A DNA stretch of 64,000 nucleotides from Chamaelirium japonicum (Eukaryota; Streptophyta; Magnoliopsida; Liliales; Melanthiaceae), in contig OX393555.1 of assembly GCA_947650365.1 (NCBI GenBank), forward strand, positions 80,233,995 to 80,297,994, read 5' to 3'. Below, one piece after another: positions 24,282 through 37,200 of the stretch. The notes under the pieces were generated by a model. The model saw only the letters and a program-made list of their open reading frames with translations, was not told where the DNA came from and made no database searches. Positions within the stretch are counted from its first letter, which is position 1, and each line of letters opens with the position of its first letter. The position numbers and the translations under genes were made by a program.

Positions 24282-25160
24282 CAATAGTAACATCTCAACG
24301 TTATTATGATTATCATAGTAATATTACTATAATATTTTTAATTAAATTAATTAATTAATTATTAAATAATTTAAATAATTTAATAATTTAATAATTAAGA
24401 TTTTAGTAAAATAAATAAATTATTTAAATAAATTTATTATTATATTTATTTATTATTATATTATTAATTAATTAAATTAGGTAATTATTTAAATTATTAA
24501 ATAAAGAAATAATAATTTAATTATATAAGTAATTTATTAATTCATTTTATTAGTTATTTATTTAATTATTATTTTATTTTTAAATAATTAAATAATTAGA
24601 TAAATATTTAAATATATAAAAATTATTTACTAAAGAATTATATTAAATAGATTATTTATTTAAAAAAATAAATAACTTAATTATTAAATTATTTTATAGT
24701 TGAATAAAAATAATAAAAATATATTATAAAATATTAATTAAAATAATTAAAAAAGTTATTATTTAATTAAGTAATAAAATAAAACAGTAATTCAATAACT
24801 ATTTAATTATTATATAAATAATTTGTTAATTCTTTTAATATATAAATAATAAAATATTTTTTTCAATAACTTAATAAATTTTTTAAATAATTAAATAAAT
24901 ATTTAATTATTTTAATATTTACATAATATATAAATTATTTAAATAATTAATTATTTAGTTATATAGATAGTTAAATATTTATTTAATTATTTATCTATTT
25001 AACTATTTAATTTTTTAAATAATAAGAAGTAAAGAAGGAAGATGAGGCATACTCGAATTTTTTGTTTTAAAAATAATATATATTTTTCTTTAAAAAACTA
25101 GAAAACATTACACTTATTATATGATCGTTCGATCGGATGGTTGTCCACCGTCGAATCTCT
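24282..25160. repeat. Large AT-rich module (copy 2, inverted)
   Basis: Reverse complement of 10,666-11,551. It starts CAATAGTAACATCTCAACG and TTATGATTATCATAGTAA, continues as almost pure A/T, then the landmark GAAGGAAGATGAGGCAT and the boundary motif CGATCGGATGGTTGTCCACC. The length is nearly equal to copy 1 (879 versus 886 bp by these boundaries). Confidence 0.75.
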
Positions 25161-28100
25161 CCCATGGATTAGGGTATCTTTTAGATTGCTTAGGCCCTAA
25201 GTAAATTTACCCTATAAATAATATACGACCCTTTTAAGGTGGGGCACATTTGACGGCTCTCTCTTTCTCCCATCTCATAATACATTATCAGCACGAACAT
25301 GTCAAGCCCAGGCGACCAGGCACAAGAAAAGAGAGAGAGAAACGAAGACAGAAGAGAGAGAAGAAGAAAGAAGAGAACAGAGAGATAAAAGAAGAGAGAA
25401 AAGAGAAGAAGTCATGCTCTAGTCCATTCACCACGGGTATAGGTATAAAGTAAGAAGGAATCTAAATTCTAAAACTCTACTTCTCAATATTTATACGACC
25501 CCATTAGGGTAGGGCATGTTTGACGGATCTCTCTTTCTCCTATCTCATAACTAGTTATCAGCCTGAACATATTAAGCCCAGCCGACCAGTCACAAGAAAA
25601 CGAAGAGAGAAACGAAGACAGAAGAAGGGAGAAAAGAACATAAAGATAAATGAACAGAGAAGAGAGAAAAAGTCATATTCCAATCTATTGGCCATGAGTA
25701 TAGGTGTAAAGTAAGAAGGAATCTAAATTCCAAAACTCCACTTCTTAATATTTATACGAACCCTTTAATGTGGGGACCATTTGACGGCTCTCTCTTTCTT
25801 CCATCTCACAATACATTATCAGTACGAATATATCGAGCCCAACCGACCAGATGTAAGAAAACAGAGAGAGAAACAAAGACAGAAGTGGAGTTTTGGAATT
25901 TAGATTTCTTTTTACCTCTGACCTATACCCATGGCTAATAGACTGGAGCAAGACTTCTTCTCTCTTCTCTTTTTATTTATCTCTCTGTTCTCTTCTCTCT
26001 TCTCTCTTCTCTCTCTTCTATGGAGTTTTTGAATTTAGATTTATTCTTACTTCACACCTATACCCGTGGCCAATAGACTGGAGCAGGACATCTTCTCTAT
26101 TCTTTCTTTGTTTATCTCTTCGTTTACTTCTCTCTTCTTCTATCTCTTCCATATTCGTTTATCTTTCTATTTTCTTATGACTGGTTGGCTAGGCTCGATA
26201 TGGTCGGCTGGGCTTGACATATTCATGCTGATAACGTATTTTTTATAGGGTAAGCTTGTGAAGTAAGAAGGAATCTAAATTCTAAAATTCCATAGAAGAG
26301 AAAGAACAAGAGAGAAGAAAACGGTGAGATAAATAAAGAGAGAAGAAGTCATGCTCCAGTTAATTCGCCATGAGTATAGGTGTAAAGTAAGAAGGTATCT
26401 AAATTCCATAACTCCACTTCTTAATAATATTATTAAATCTCTCTATTCTCTTCTCTCTTCTCCTATGGATAAGGGTTTCACATAGATTGCTTTGGCCTTA
26501 AGTAAGCTTACCCTATAAATAATATATGACCCCTTTAGGGTGGGGCATGTTTGATAGCTCTTTCTTTCTCCCATCTCACAACATGTTATCAGCACGAATA
26601 TGTCGAGCCCGGCCGACCAGTCACAAGTAAACGGAGAAAGAAATAAAGATAGAAGAGAAAGAAGAAGTGAGAAAAGAAAGAAAAGATAAACGAAAAGAGA
26701 AAAGAGAAGAAGACCTGCTCTAGTCCATTGACATGGGTATATATGTGAAGTAAGAAGCTCTCTAAATTCCAAAACTCCACTTTTGCTTTCGTTTCTCCCT
26801 CTATTTTCTTGTGACAGGTCGATTGGGCTCGACATATTCATGCTGATAACGTGTTATAAGAAGAAAGAAGAAGAGAGATGAGAACGAAGATATAAACAAA
26901 GATAGAAGAGAGAAGAAGTCCTGCTCCAATCTATTCACCACAGGTATAGGTGTGAAATAAGAAGGAATCTAAATTCCAAATCTTTACTTCTATATTTGTT
27001 TCTCTCCATTTTTTGTGACTGATCGATTGGGTTCGACATGTTCGTGCTGATAATGTGTTGTAAGATGGGAGAAAGAAAGAGAGCCATCAAACATGTCCAA
27101 TGGACTGGAGCAGGACTTCTTCTCTCTTCACTCTTTATTTATCTCTTCATTATCTTCTCTCCTCTTCTCTCTTCTATCTTTGTTTCTCTTTCCTTTCTTA
27201 CCCTATAAAAAATATACAACCCTTTTAGGGTAGGGCACGTTTGATGGCTCTCTTTTTCTCCTATCTCATAATACGTTAACAACACGAGCATGTTAAGCCC
27301 AGCCGACCAGTCATAAGAAAATAGAGAGAGAAACAAAAACAGAAGAGAGAAAAAGAGAGAAGAGAATAGAGAGATAAATAAAGAGAAAAGAAGTTCTACT
27401 CCAATCCATAGGCTACGGGTATAGGTGTGAAGTAAGAAGGAATCTTTATTTGAAAGTTTTACTTCTGCCTTCATTTCTCTCTCTGTTTTTTGGTGACCGG
27501 TCGGCTAGGCACGACATGTTCGTGCTGATAACATGTTATGACATGGGAGAAAGAAAGAGCCAACAAATATGCCCCACCCTAAAAGGGTCGTATATGATTT
27601 ATAGTGTAAGCTTACTTAGGGCCTAAGTAATCTATAGGAAATCTAATCCAAAGGAGAAGAAAAAGAGAACGGATAGATTTAATTACATTATTGAGAAGTG
27701 GAGTTTTGGAATTTAGATTTCTTCTTACTTCACACCAATACTCGTGGTGAATGGACTGGAGCATGACTTCTTCTCTCTTTTCTTTTTGTTTATCTCTCTA
27801 TTCCCTTTTCTCATTTCTTTTCTCACAACAGGTTATCAGTATGAGCAAGTCGATCCCAACCGACTAGTCATAAGAAAACAGAGAGAGCACTTCTTCTCTC
27901 TGTTCTCTTTTTCGCTCTCTTTTGTGGAGTTTTAGAATTTAGATTCCTTCTTACTTCACATCTATACCCAAGGCTAATGGACTAGAGCAGGACTTCTTCT
28001 CTCTTTTTACTTCATTTATCTTTCTATTCTCTTCTCTTTTCTTTGCTCTCTTCTGTCTTTATTTCTCTCTTTGTTTTATTATGACTGGTTGGCTGGGCTC

Positions 28101-28802
28101 GACATGTTCGTGCTGATAACGTGTTATAAGAAGAGAGAAGAGAACGAAGAGATAAATAAAGAGAGAAGAAAGAAGAAGTCATCCAATCTATTCACCACGG
28201 GTATAGGTGTGAAGTAAGAAGGAATCTAAATTCCAAAATTTTACTTCTTAATAATATAATTAAATCTCTCTGTTCTTTTCTCTCTTCTTCTCTCTCTACT
28301 ATAGAGTTTTGAAATTTAGATTTCTTTTTACTTCACACCTATACCCATGGCAAATAGACTAGAGCAGGACTTCTTCTCTCTTCTCTCTTCTCTCTTCTCT
28401 CTTCGTTTATCTCTCTGTTCTTTTTTCTCTTTCTCCCATCTCACAACACATTATCAACATGAACATGTCGAGGCCAGCCGACCAGTCGTAAGAAAATAGT
28501 GAGAGAAACAAAGTCAAAAGTGGAGTTTTGGAACTTAGATTCCTTCTTACTTCACACCTATACCCATGGTGAATGGACTGAAGCAGAAGAAAAGAGAACA
28601 AAGAGATAAACGAAGATAGAAGAGAGAGACGAGAGAGAAGAAGAGAGAAGAGAACGAAGAGATAAACGAAGAGAGAAGAAGTCCTGCTCTAGTCTATTCG
28701 CTACAGGTATATGTGTGAAGTAAGAAGGAATCTGAATTTCATAACTCCACTTCTCTATAGTATAATTAAATTTCTTTATTCTCTTCTCTCTTCACCCATG
28801 GA
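25161..28802. repeat. Monomer-family block D' (mirror of 7,031-10,665)
   Basis: Mixed-orientation monomers. Long-form copies with CCTATAAATAATATACGACC lie near 25,210, and short-form copies near 25,490 and 25,760. Forward pieces lie at 25,880-26,250, 27,080-27,180 and 27,680-28,130. No gene is seen. Confidence 0.7.
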
Positions 28803-28885
28803 TTATAAAAAATGAATACTGGTCGCCTCTAATTAGTTATTAAATAATTAATTAGTTATTCTAATTTAATTATTTTATTTCACAT
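28803..28885. repeat. Short AT-rich insert (copy 2, inverted)
   Basis: Reverse complement of 6,946-7,030, containing GGTCGCCTCTAATTAGTTAT followed by A/T sequence. Confidence 0.6.
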
Positions 28886-29861
28886 CTATACCCGTGGCTA
28901 ATGGACTGGAGTATGACTTTTTGTCTCTTCTCTCTTAGTTTATCTCTCCATTATTTTCTCTCTTCTTCTCCCATCTTACAATATATTATCAGCAGTATAG
29001 GTGTGAAGTATGAAAGAATCTAAATTCAAAAACTCTAATTCTTAAAAATATAATTAAATCTCTTCATTCTCATCTCGAAGAGAACGAATATCGGTATAAA
29101 ATAAAAAGGAATCTAAATTCCAAAACTCTATTTCTCAATAATATAATTAAATCTCTCTGTTGTCTTCTTGATCACTCTTATGGATTAGTATTTCCTATAG
29201 ATTGCTTAGGCCCTAAGTAAGCTTACCTTATAAATAATATACGACCCTTTTAGGGTGGGGCACATATGACGGTTTTTTCTTTCTCCCATCTCACAACATG
29301 TTATCAGCACGAATATGTCAAGCCCAGCCGACCAGTCACAAGAAAATGGAGAGAGAAACGAAGACAGAAGTGGAGTTTTGGAATTTAGATTCCTTCTAAC
29401 TTCACACCTATACCCGTGGCCAATGGACTGGAGCAGGACTTCTTCTCTCTTCTCTCTTCGTTTATCTCTTCGTTCTCTTCTCTCTTCTCCCATGGATTAG
29501 GATTTCTCATAGATTGTTTAGGCTCTAAGTAAACTTACCCTATAAATAATATACGACCCCTTTAGGGTGGGCCACTTTTGACGGCTCTCTCTTTCTCACA
29601 TCTTATAACATATTATCAGCACGAACATATCAAGCCCAACCGACCAGTCGCAAGAAAACGGAGAGAGAAACAAAGACAAAAGTGGAGTTTTGGAATTTAG
29701 ATTCCTTCTTACTTCACACCTATAACCGTAGCCAATAGACTGGAGTAGGACACCTTCTCTTTTCTCTCTTTATTTATCTCTCCGTTTTCTTCTATCTTCT
29801 TCTCTCCTTTTTGTGGAGTTTTGAAATTTAGATTCCTTCTTACTTCACAATTATACCCGTG
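28886..29861. repeat. Monomer-family block C', shortened relative to the left arm
   Basis: Counterpart of 4,741-6,945 but about 1.2 kb shorter. Around 29,080 the sequence passes from material matching about 6,750 to material matching about 5,515 (join near ATCTCGAAGAGAACGAATAT). Long-form TATA-like segments lie near 29,230 and 29,540. A reverse-to-forward switch GAAGACAGAAGTGGAGTTTT lies near 29,360. No gene is seen. Confidence 0.7.
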
Positions 29862-29866
29862 GCTAA

Positions 29867-30744
29867 TGTGGGTATAAATTTTGGCCGGAAGCCTCACAAA
29901 TAGCGGGACCCACCAGCCCTGCCCGTGGGATCCACAAAGACGACAGCGGGACCCACTATCACTGCCTGTTGGATCTACAAAGATGACAGCGGGACCCACC
30001 AGCCCTGCTTGTGGGGTCCACAAAGACGACAGCGGGACCCACCAGACTCGAAGACTCTACACAACTAGTCAATCAAGTCGAGTCGAAAGGATGATCGAAC
30101 TTTAGTTTAGATTGTTGATTCGGATATTGCTTGTTAATGCCTTTGAATTCAAACTTTGAATAAGAAGAGAGAAGCGATTGACACAAAAGATGATATTAGA
30201 GTTCAGCCGAAACCTATGTCTCCGTGCTATAAGGTGCAATCTAAATTCACTGACACTTTTCTCAAAGTGACCTCGATAGGCCGAGTGTCACTGATCTCTT
30301 TGAAAAGTAGATCGAAGGGTTAGGATGTGAGAGCTCTAGGTTTTTTGAAAGTCTGATTCAGCAATCAGAGATCCGATTTTTTCTAGTACACTCATTGGGT
30401 CTGCTATTTATAGATTTTTCTTGAAGGGAAAGTAGACTAAAGGGTAGTTTTTGCAGCTGTCACCTGAATCCCAGCGGTGTTGATGGGTCTCGTCGTCATC
30501 TCGGTAGATCCCACAGGCAGGACTGGTGGGTCCCACCGTCGTCTCGGTGGACCCCACAGGCAGGGCTAGTAGGTCCTGTCGTTACCTCGATGGACCCCAC
30601 AGGCAGGGCTGGTGGGTCCCACTATCATCTTTGTGGATCCTACAGGCAGGGTTAGTGGGTCCCATTGTCGTCTTTGTGGACCCCACAGGCAGGGCTGGTG
30701 GGTCAAACTATTTATGAGGCTTTCGGTCAAAATTTGCACCCACA
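29867..30744. mobile_element. 878-bp insertion element (copy 2, inverted)
   Basis: It has the same length as copy 1 and sits at the mirrored site. Flanks are GCTAA (29,862-29,866) and GCCAA (30,745-30,749), the same 5-bp target duplication with one substitution. The 43-bp minisatellite lies at about 29,905-30,045 and 30,490-30,715 in opposite orientations. Hand comparison of the central 120 bp with copy 1 gives about 11 differences, a rough measure of divergence between the palindrome arms. No coding capacity: the Gly/Pro-rich open frames are minisatellite. Confidence 0.75.
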
Positions 30745-30749
30745 GCCAA

Positions 30750-33624
30750 TGGATTGGAGCAAGACTTCTTCTCTCATCTCTCTTTGTTTATCTCTTTGTT
30801 CTCTTCTCTCTTCTGTCTTCATTTCTCTCTTTGTTTTCTTGTGACTGGTCGGTTGGGCTTGACATGTTCGTATTGATAACGTGTTGTAAAATGGGAGAAA
30901 GTGAGAGCCGTTAAACGTGCCCTACCCTAAAGGGGTAGTATATTATTTATAGGGTAAGCTTACTTAGGGCCTAAGCAATCTATGGAAAACCCTTATCTAT
31001 AGGTGAAGAGAGATTTAAAAGAATGGAGAGATTTAATTATATTATTAAGAAGTGGAGTTTTGGAATTTAGATTCCTTCTTACTTCACACCTATACCCATG
31101 GCTAATGGATTGGAGAAGGACTTCTTTTCTCTTCTATCTTTGTTTATCTCCTCGTTCTCTTTTCTCTTATTTTGTCTTCTCTGTCTTCGTTTCTCTTTCT
31201 ATTTTCATACGACTGGTCGACTGAGCTCCACATGTTCGTGTTGATAACGTGTTATGAGATAGGAGAAAGGAAAAGTCGTTAAACGTGTCCCACCCTAAAG
31301 GGGTCATATATTATTTATAGGGTAAGCTTACTTAGGGCATAAGCAATTTATAAGAAACCCTAATCTATAGGAGAAGAGAGAAGAGAATGGGGAGATTTAA
31401 TTAAATTATTAAGAAGTGGAGTTTTGAAATTTAGATTCTTTCTTACTTCATACCTATGCCCATGGCGAATGGACTAGAGCATGACTTTTTCTCTCTTCTT
31501 TTTTTGTTTATCTCTCCGTTCTCTTCTCTCTTCTTACAACACATTATCAGCACGAACATACCAAACCCAGCCAACCAGTCGCAAGAAAATAAAGAGAGAA
31601 ACGAAGACAGAAGAGAGAGAAGAAAAGAGAAGAGAACGAAGAGAGAACAGAGAGATAAATGAAGAGAGACGAAGCTCTGCTCTAGTCCATTGGCCATAGG
31701 TATAGGTGTGAAGTAAGAAGGAATCTAAATTCCAAAACTCTACTTCTTAATATTTATACGGCCCCTTTATGGTAGGGCACGTTTAATGACTTTTTTTATT
31801 TTCATCTCACAACATGTTATCAGCACGAACATGCCAAGCCTACCAGACCAGTCGCAAAAAAACAAAGACAGAAGCATGACTGTTTTACTTCTCTCTTCTC
31901 TCTTTATTTATCTTTTCATTCTCTTCTTTCTTCTTCTCTCTCTTCTGTGGAGTTTTAGAATTTAGATTCTTTCTTACTTCATACCTATACCCTTGGCCAA
32001 TGGACTGGAGCATGACTTCTTCTCTCTTTTATCTTCGTTTATCTCTCCATTCTCTTCTTTCTTCTTTTCTCTCTTCTGTCTTCGTGCTGATAACGTGTTT
32101 TGAGATGGGAGAAAGAGAGAGTCATCAAACATACCGCACCCTAAAGGGGTCGTATAAACATTGAGAAGTGGAGTTTTGGAATTTAGATTACTTCTTACTC
32201 CACAGCTATACCCGTAGCCAATGCACTGGAGCGGAACTTCTTATCTCTTCTCTCTTCATTTATCTCTTTATTCTCTTTTCACTTCTTCTCTCTCTTCTAT
32301 CTTTATTTCTCTCTATTTTCTTATGACTGGTCAGCTAAGCTCGATATATTCATGTTGATAACGTGTTGTGAGAAGAGAGAATAAGAGAGAAGAGAATATA
32401 GAGATAAATAAAGAGATAAGAGAAGAAATCCTGCTCTATGTTATTTAACTAATATATGTTCGTGAAGAAAACGAAGAGGGAATTAAAGACAGAAGAAAGA
32501 GAAGAACTGAGAAGAGAATGGAAAGATAAACAAAAAGAGAGAAGAGCGAAGAAGTCTTGCTCCAGTCCATTCGCTACAGATATAGGTGTGAAGTAAGAAG
32601 GAATCTAAATTACTAATTTGCACTTCTCAAAATTTATATGACACTTACCTTATAAATAATATAAGACCCCTTTAGGGTGGGGCACATTAAACGGCTCTCT
32701 CTTTCTCCCATCTCACAAAATGTTATCAACACGAAAATATCGAGCCCATCCGACCAGTAATAAAAAAACAAAGAGAGAAATAAAGACAAAAGTGAGAGAA
32801 GAAAAGAGAAAAGAATGGAGAGATAAACGAAAAGAGAAGAGAGAAGAAGTCATGCTCTAGTCCATTGGCCATGGGTATAGGTGTGAAGTAAGAAAGAATC
32901 TAAATTCCAAAACTCCACTTCTGTCTTCGTTTCTCTCTCTATTTTCTTGCGATTGGTCGGCTGTACTCGACATGTTCTTACTGATAATGTGTTGTGAAAT
33001 GGGAGAAAGAAAGAGACGTCAAATGTGCCCCACCCTAAAGGGGTCGTATAAATATTGAGAAGTGGAGTTTTAGAATTTAGATTCCTTCTTACTTCACTCC
33101 TATACCCATGGCCAATGGACCGAAGTAGGACTTCTTCTCTCTTTTCTCTTCGTTTATCTCTCCGTTCTCTTCTGTCTTCGTTTATTTCTCTGTTCTCTTC
33201 GCTCTTCTACTGTCTTCTCTCTTCGTTTAACTCTCCGTTCTCTTCTCTTTTATTCTCTCTCTTCTATCTTCATTTCTCTCACCGTTTTATTGTGACTAGT
33301 CGGCTTGGCTCGATATGTTCGTGCTGATAACATATTTTGAGATGGGAAAAAGAGAGAGCCATCAAACATACCCCACCCTAAAAAATATCGTATATTATTT
33401 ATAGGGTAAACTAACTTAGGGCCTAAGTAATCTATGGAAAGGAGAAACGAAGACAGAAGAGAGAAGAAAATAGAAGAAAACAGAGAGAGAAACGTAGATA
33501 GAAGAGAAAGAAGAAGAGAGAAGAGAATGAAGAGATAAATGAAGAGAGAAGTCCTGCTTCAATCAATTCTCCATGGGTATAGGTGTGAAGTAAGAAGGAA
33601 TATAAATTCCAAAACTCCACTTCT
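30750..33624. repeat. Monomer-family block B' (mirror of 1,028-3,852; also duplicated at 57.9-60.85 kb)
   Basis: Mixed monomers with two distinctive points: a CCTTTATGGTAGGG variant at 31,764, and CTATGTTATTTAACTAATAT at about 32,438. Both recur in direct orientation at 58,929 and 59,651. The block therefore takes part in two duplications: the palindrome (inverted, with the left arm) and a direct repeat about 27.2 kb downstream. No gene is seen. Confidence 0.7.
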
Positions 33625-34263
33625 CAATAGTATCATCTTAACATTATTATGATTATCATAGTAATGTTACTATAATCATTTATTTAATTTTTAAATAATT
33701 TAATAATTAAAATAGTTTATTAATTAATTATTTAGTATAATAATTAATTAATTATATTATTTAAATATCTAGTTATTTAATTATTTTTTTAATATTAAAA
33801 ATAAAAAGTATACTAATTAAATAAATATTGAGAAAGAAGAGAGAAGAAGTCGTGCTCCAGTACATTCGTCACAGGTATAGGTGTGAAGTAAGAAGGAATC
33901 TAAATTCCAAACTCTCCGGAAGAGAAAGAATTAGAGAGAATATAATAGAGAGATAAATAAAGAGAGAAGAAGTCCTGCTCCAATCTATTGGCCACGGGTA
34001 TATATGTGAAGTAAGAAGGAATCTAAATCCCAAAAACTCCACTTTGCAATAGTTCATTTTATTTAAATAATTCAATATCTATTTATACTATAATAATTAT
34101 ATTTAATTAATTATTTTACTAAAAATTTAATTATTAAATTATTAAAATTATTAAATATTTAAATTATTAAATTATTTAATAATTAAATAAAGAATTAATT
34201 TAATTAAAAAATTTATAGTAACATTACTATGATAATCATAATAACGTTGAGATAATACTATTG
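33625..34263. repeat. AT-rich terminal-inverted module (copy 2)
   Basis: Inverted counterpart of 412-1,027 and direct counterpart of 60,855-61,469. The ends are CAATAGTATCATCTTAAC and GTTGAGATAATACTATTG, with TTATGATTATCATAGTAATG just inside the left end and its complement inside the right. Monomer fragments occupy about 33,836-34,045. Confidence 0.7.
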
Positions 34264-37200
34264 TGAAGTGGTGTTTTGAAATTTAGATTCCTTCTTACTT
34301 CACACCTATACTCGTGGCCAATGGACTGGAGCAGGACTTCTTCTTTCTTCTCACTTCGTTTATTTCTCTTTTCTCTTCTCTTTTCTTTTCTCTGTTTTGT
34401 CTTCATTTCTCTCTTCGTTTTCTTGTAACTGGTCGGTTGGCCTTGGCATGTTCGTGCTGATAACGTGTTGCGAGAAGGGAGAAAGTAAGAGCCGTCAAAT
34501 GTGCCCCACCCTAAAAGGGTCGTATATTATTTATAGGATTAGCTTATTTAGGGCCTATGTAATCTATAGGAAACCCAAATCCATGGGAGAATAGAGAAGA
34601 GAATGGAGAGATTTAATTATATTATTGAGAAGTGGAGTTTTGGAATATAGATTCTTTCTTACTTCACACCTATATCCGTGGCTAATGGACTGGAGCAGGA
34701 CTTCTTCTCTTTTCTAACTTTGTTTATTTCTCCATTCTCTTTCCTCTTCTTTTCTCTTCTCTGTCTTTATCTCTCTCTCTGTTTTCTTGCGACTGGTCGG
34801 CTGGGCTCGATATATTCGTACTGATAACATGTTGTGGGATGGAAGAAAGAGAGAGCCGTCAAATATACCCGACCCTAAAAGGGTCGTATATTATTTATAG
34901 GTTAAGCTTACTTAGGGCCTAGCAATCTATGGGAAACCTTAATCCATAGGATAAGAGAGAAAAGAATGGGGAAAGTTAATTATATTATTGAGAAGTGGGG
35001 TTTTGGAATTTAGATTCCTTCTTACTTCACACCTATACCCCTAGCGAATGGACTGGGGCGGGACTTCTTCTCTCTTCTTTCTTCATTTATCTCTCTGTTA
35101 TCTTCTCTCTTCTCACAATATATTATCAGTATGAACATGTCCAGCCCAGCCGACCAGTCGTAAGAAAACGGAGAGAGAAATAAAGACAAAAGAGAGAGAA
35201 AAAGAGAGAGAAAAAGAGAGAAAAGAACGAAGAGATAAATAAAGAGAAAAGAGAGAAGAAGCCTTGCTCAAGTGCATTGGCCATGGGTATAGGTGTAAAG
35301 TAAGAAGGAATCTAAATTTCAAAACTCCACTTCTTAATATTTATATGACCCCTTTATGGTGGGACACGTTTGACATCTCTCTTTTTCTCCCATCTTATAA
35401 CACATTATCAGCACGAACATGTCGAGCCCAGCCGACCAGTCGTAAGAAAATGAAGAGAGAAAGGAAGACAGAAGTGGAGTTTTGGATTTTAGATTCCTTC
35501 TTACTTCACACATATACTCGTGGTCAATGGACTAGAGCAGGACTTCTTCTCTCTTCACTCTTTATTTCTCTCTCCGTTCTTTTCTCTCTTCTTCTCTCTC
35601 TTCTATGGAGTTTTGGAATTTAGATTCCTTCTTACTGCACTCTTATACCCTTGGCCAATGGACTGCAGTATGACTTTTTCTATATTCTATCTTCGTTTAA
35701 CTCTCTGTTATCTTCTCTCTTCTTCTCTTTCTTTTGTCTTCGTTTCTCTCTCTGTTTTCTTGTGACTTGTCGACTGGGCTCGACTTGTTCGTGCTGATAA
35801 CGTGATATGAGATGGAAGAAAGAGAGAGCTATCAAACATGCCCCACCCTAAAGGGGTCGTATAAATATTAAGAAGTAGAGTTTTGGAATTTAGATTCCTT
35901 CTTACTTCACAGCTATACTTGTGGCCAATGGCCTGGAGTAGGACTTCTTCTCTCTTTGTTTATCTCTTTGTTCTCTTTCTTCTTTTTCTCTCTCTTTTGT
36001 CTTTATTTTTCTTTCTGTTTTTTTATGATTGGTCTGCAGCTCGACATATTCGTGCTAATAACGTGTTGTAAGAAGAGTGAAGAGAGAAGAGAACGGAGAG
36101 ATAAACGAATTATTTAACGGCTGGGCTTGACATGTTCGTGTTGATAACGTGTTATAAGATAGGAGAAAGTGAGAGCTGTTAAATTTGCCCCACCCATTAT
36201 ATTATTTATAGGGTAAGCTTACTTAGGGCCTAAGCAATCTATGGAAAACCCTATTCCAAGGAAGAGATCCGATGGTGGATAATGAACTAGAGTAGGACTT
36301 CTTCTCTCATCATTTATCTTTCTGTTCTCTTCTTTCTTCTTCTCAATCTTCTATAGAGCTTTGGAACTTAAATTCCGTCTTACTTCACACCTATACCCGT
36401 GGCCAATAGACTGGAGAAGGACTTCTTTTCTTTTTTTCCTTTATTTATCTCTCCGTTCTTTTCTCTCTTCTTCTCTCTCTTCTGTCTTTGTTTCTCTCTC
36501 TTTTTTATCTTCGTTTCTCTCTTTGTTTTCTTATGACTGGTCAGCTGGGCTCGACATGTTCATGCTAATAACGTGTTGTGAGAAGAGAGAAGAAGAGAAA
36601 AGAGAACAGAGAAATAAATACAGAGAGAAGAGAGAAAAAGTCCTGCTCCAATCTATTCCCCATGGGTATATGTATGAAGTAAGAAGGAATCTAAATTCCA
36701 AAACTCCACTTGTCAATAATATAACCATAATCTCTTCGTTCTCTTCTCTCTTCTCCCATGGATTAGGGTTGTCCATAGATTGCTTAGGCCCTAAGTAACC
36801 TTATACCATAAATAATATACGACCCCTTTTGGATAGGGCATGTTTGACGGCTCTTATTTTCTCCGATCTTACAACACGTTATCGGATTCTTTCTTACATC
36901 TCACCTATACCCGTAGCCAATGGAATAGAGCAGGACTTCATCTCTCTTCTCTCTTCGTTTATCTTTCCGGTCTCTTCTTTCTTCTTCTATCTCTTCTGTC
37001 TTTATTTATCTCTCCGTTTTCTTGTGACTGGTCGGTTGAGCTCGAAATATTCGTGCTGATAACGTGTTGTGAGATGGGAGAAAGAGAGAGTTGTCAAACG
37101 TGCCACACCTTAAAGGGGTCGTATAAAGTGAAGTTTTGGATTTTAGATTCCCTCTAACTTCATACCTATACCTGTGGCCAATGCACTGAAGCAGGTCTTC

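Larger units (their letters stand above)
18144..34674. repeat. Right arm of the giant imperfect palindrome
   Basis: This is the inverted partner of 1-17,579. Unusual landmarks, not just the abundant monomer, recur here in reverse complement: the 878-bp insertion at 29,867-30,744, the AT modules at 21,409, 24,282 and 33,625, and the retroelement fragment at 18,145-19,935. The arm is about 1.2 kb shorter than the left one because the counterpart of roughly 5,515-6,745 is missing at about 29,080. Position 34,674 corresponds to base 1 of the window, so it is the limit of what can be seen and not a proven end. Many single-base differences separate the arms. Confidence 0.9.

Noticed and set aside
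1-34674. Palindrome as a simple assembly or library fold-back artefact
   Set aside because: The arms differ by many point changes, a 1.2-kb indel and different lesions in the retroelement copies. A fold-back artefact would give near-identical arms. Spanning reads are still the decisive test.
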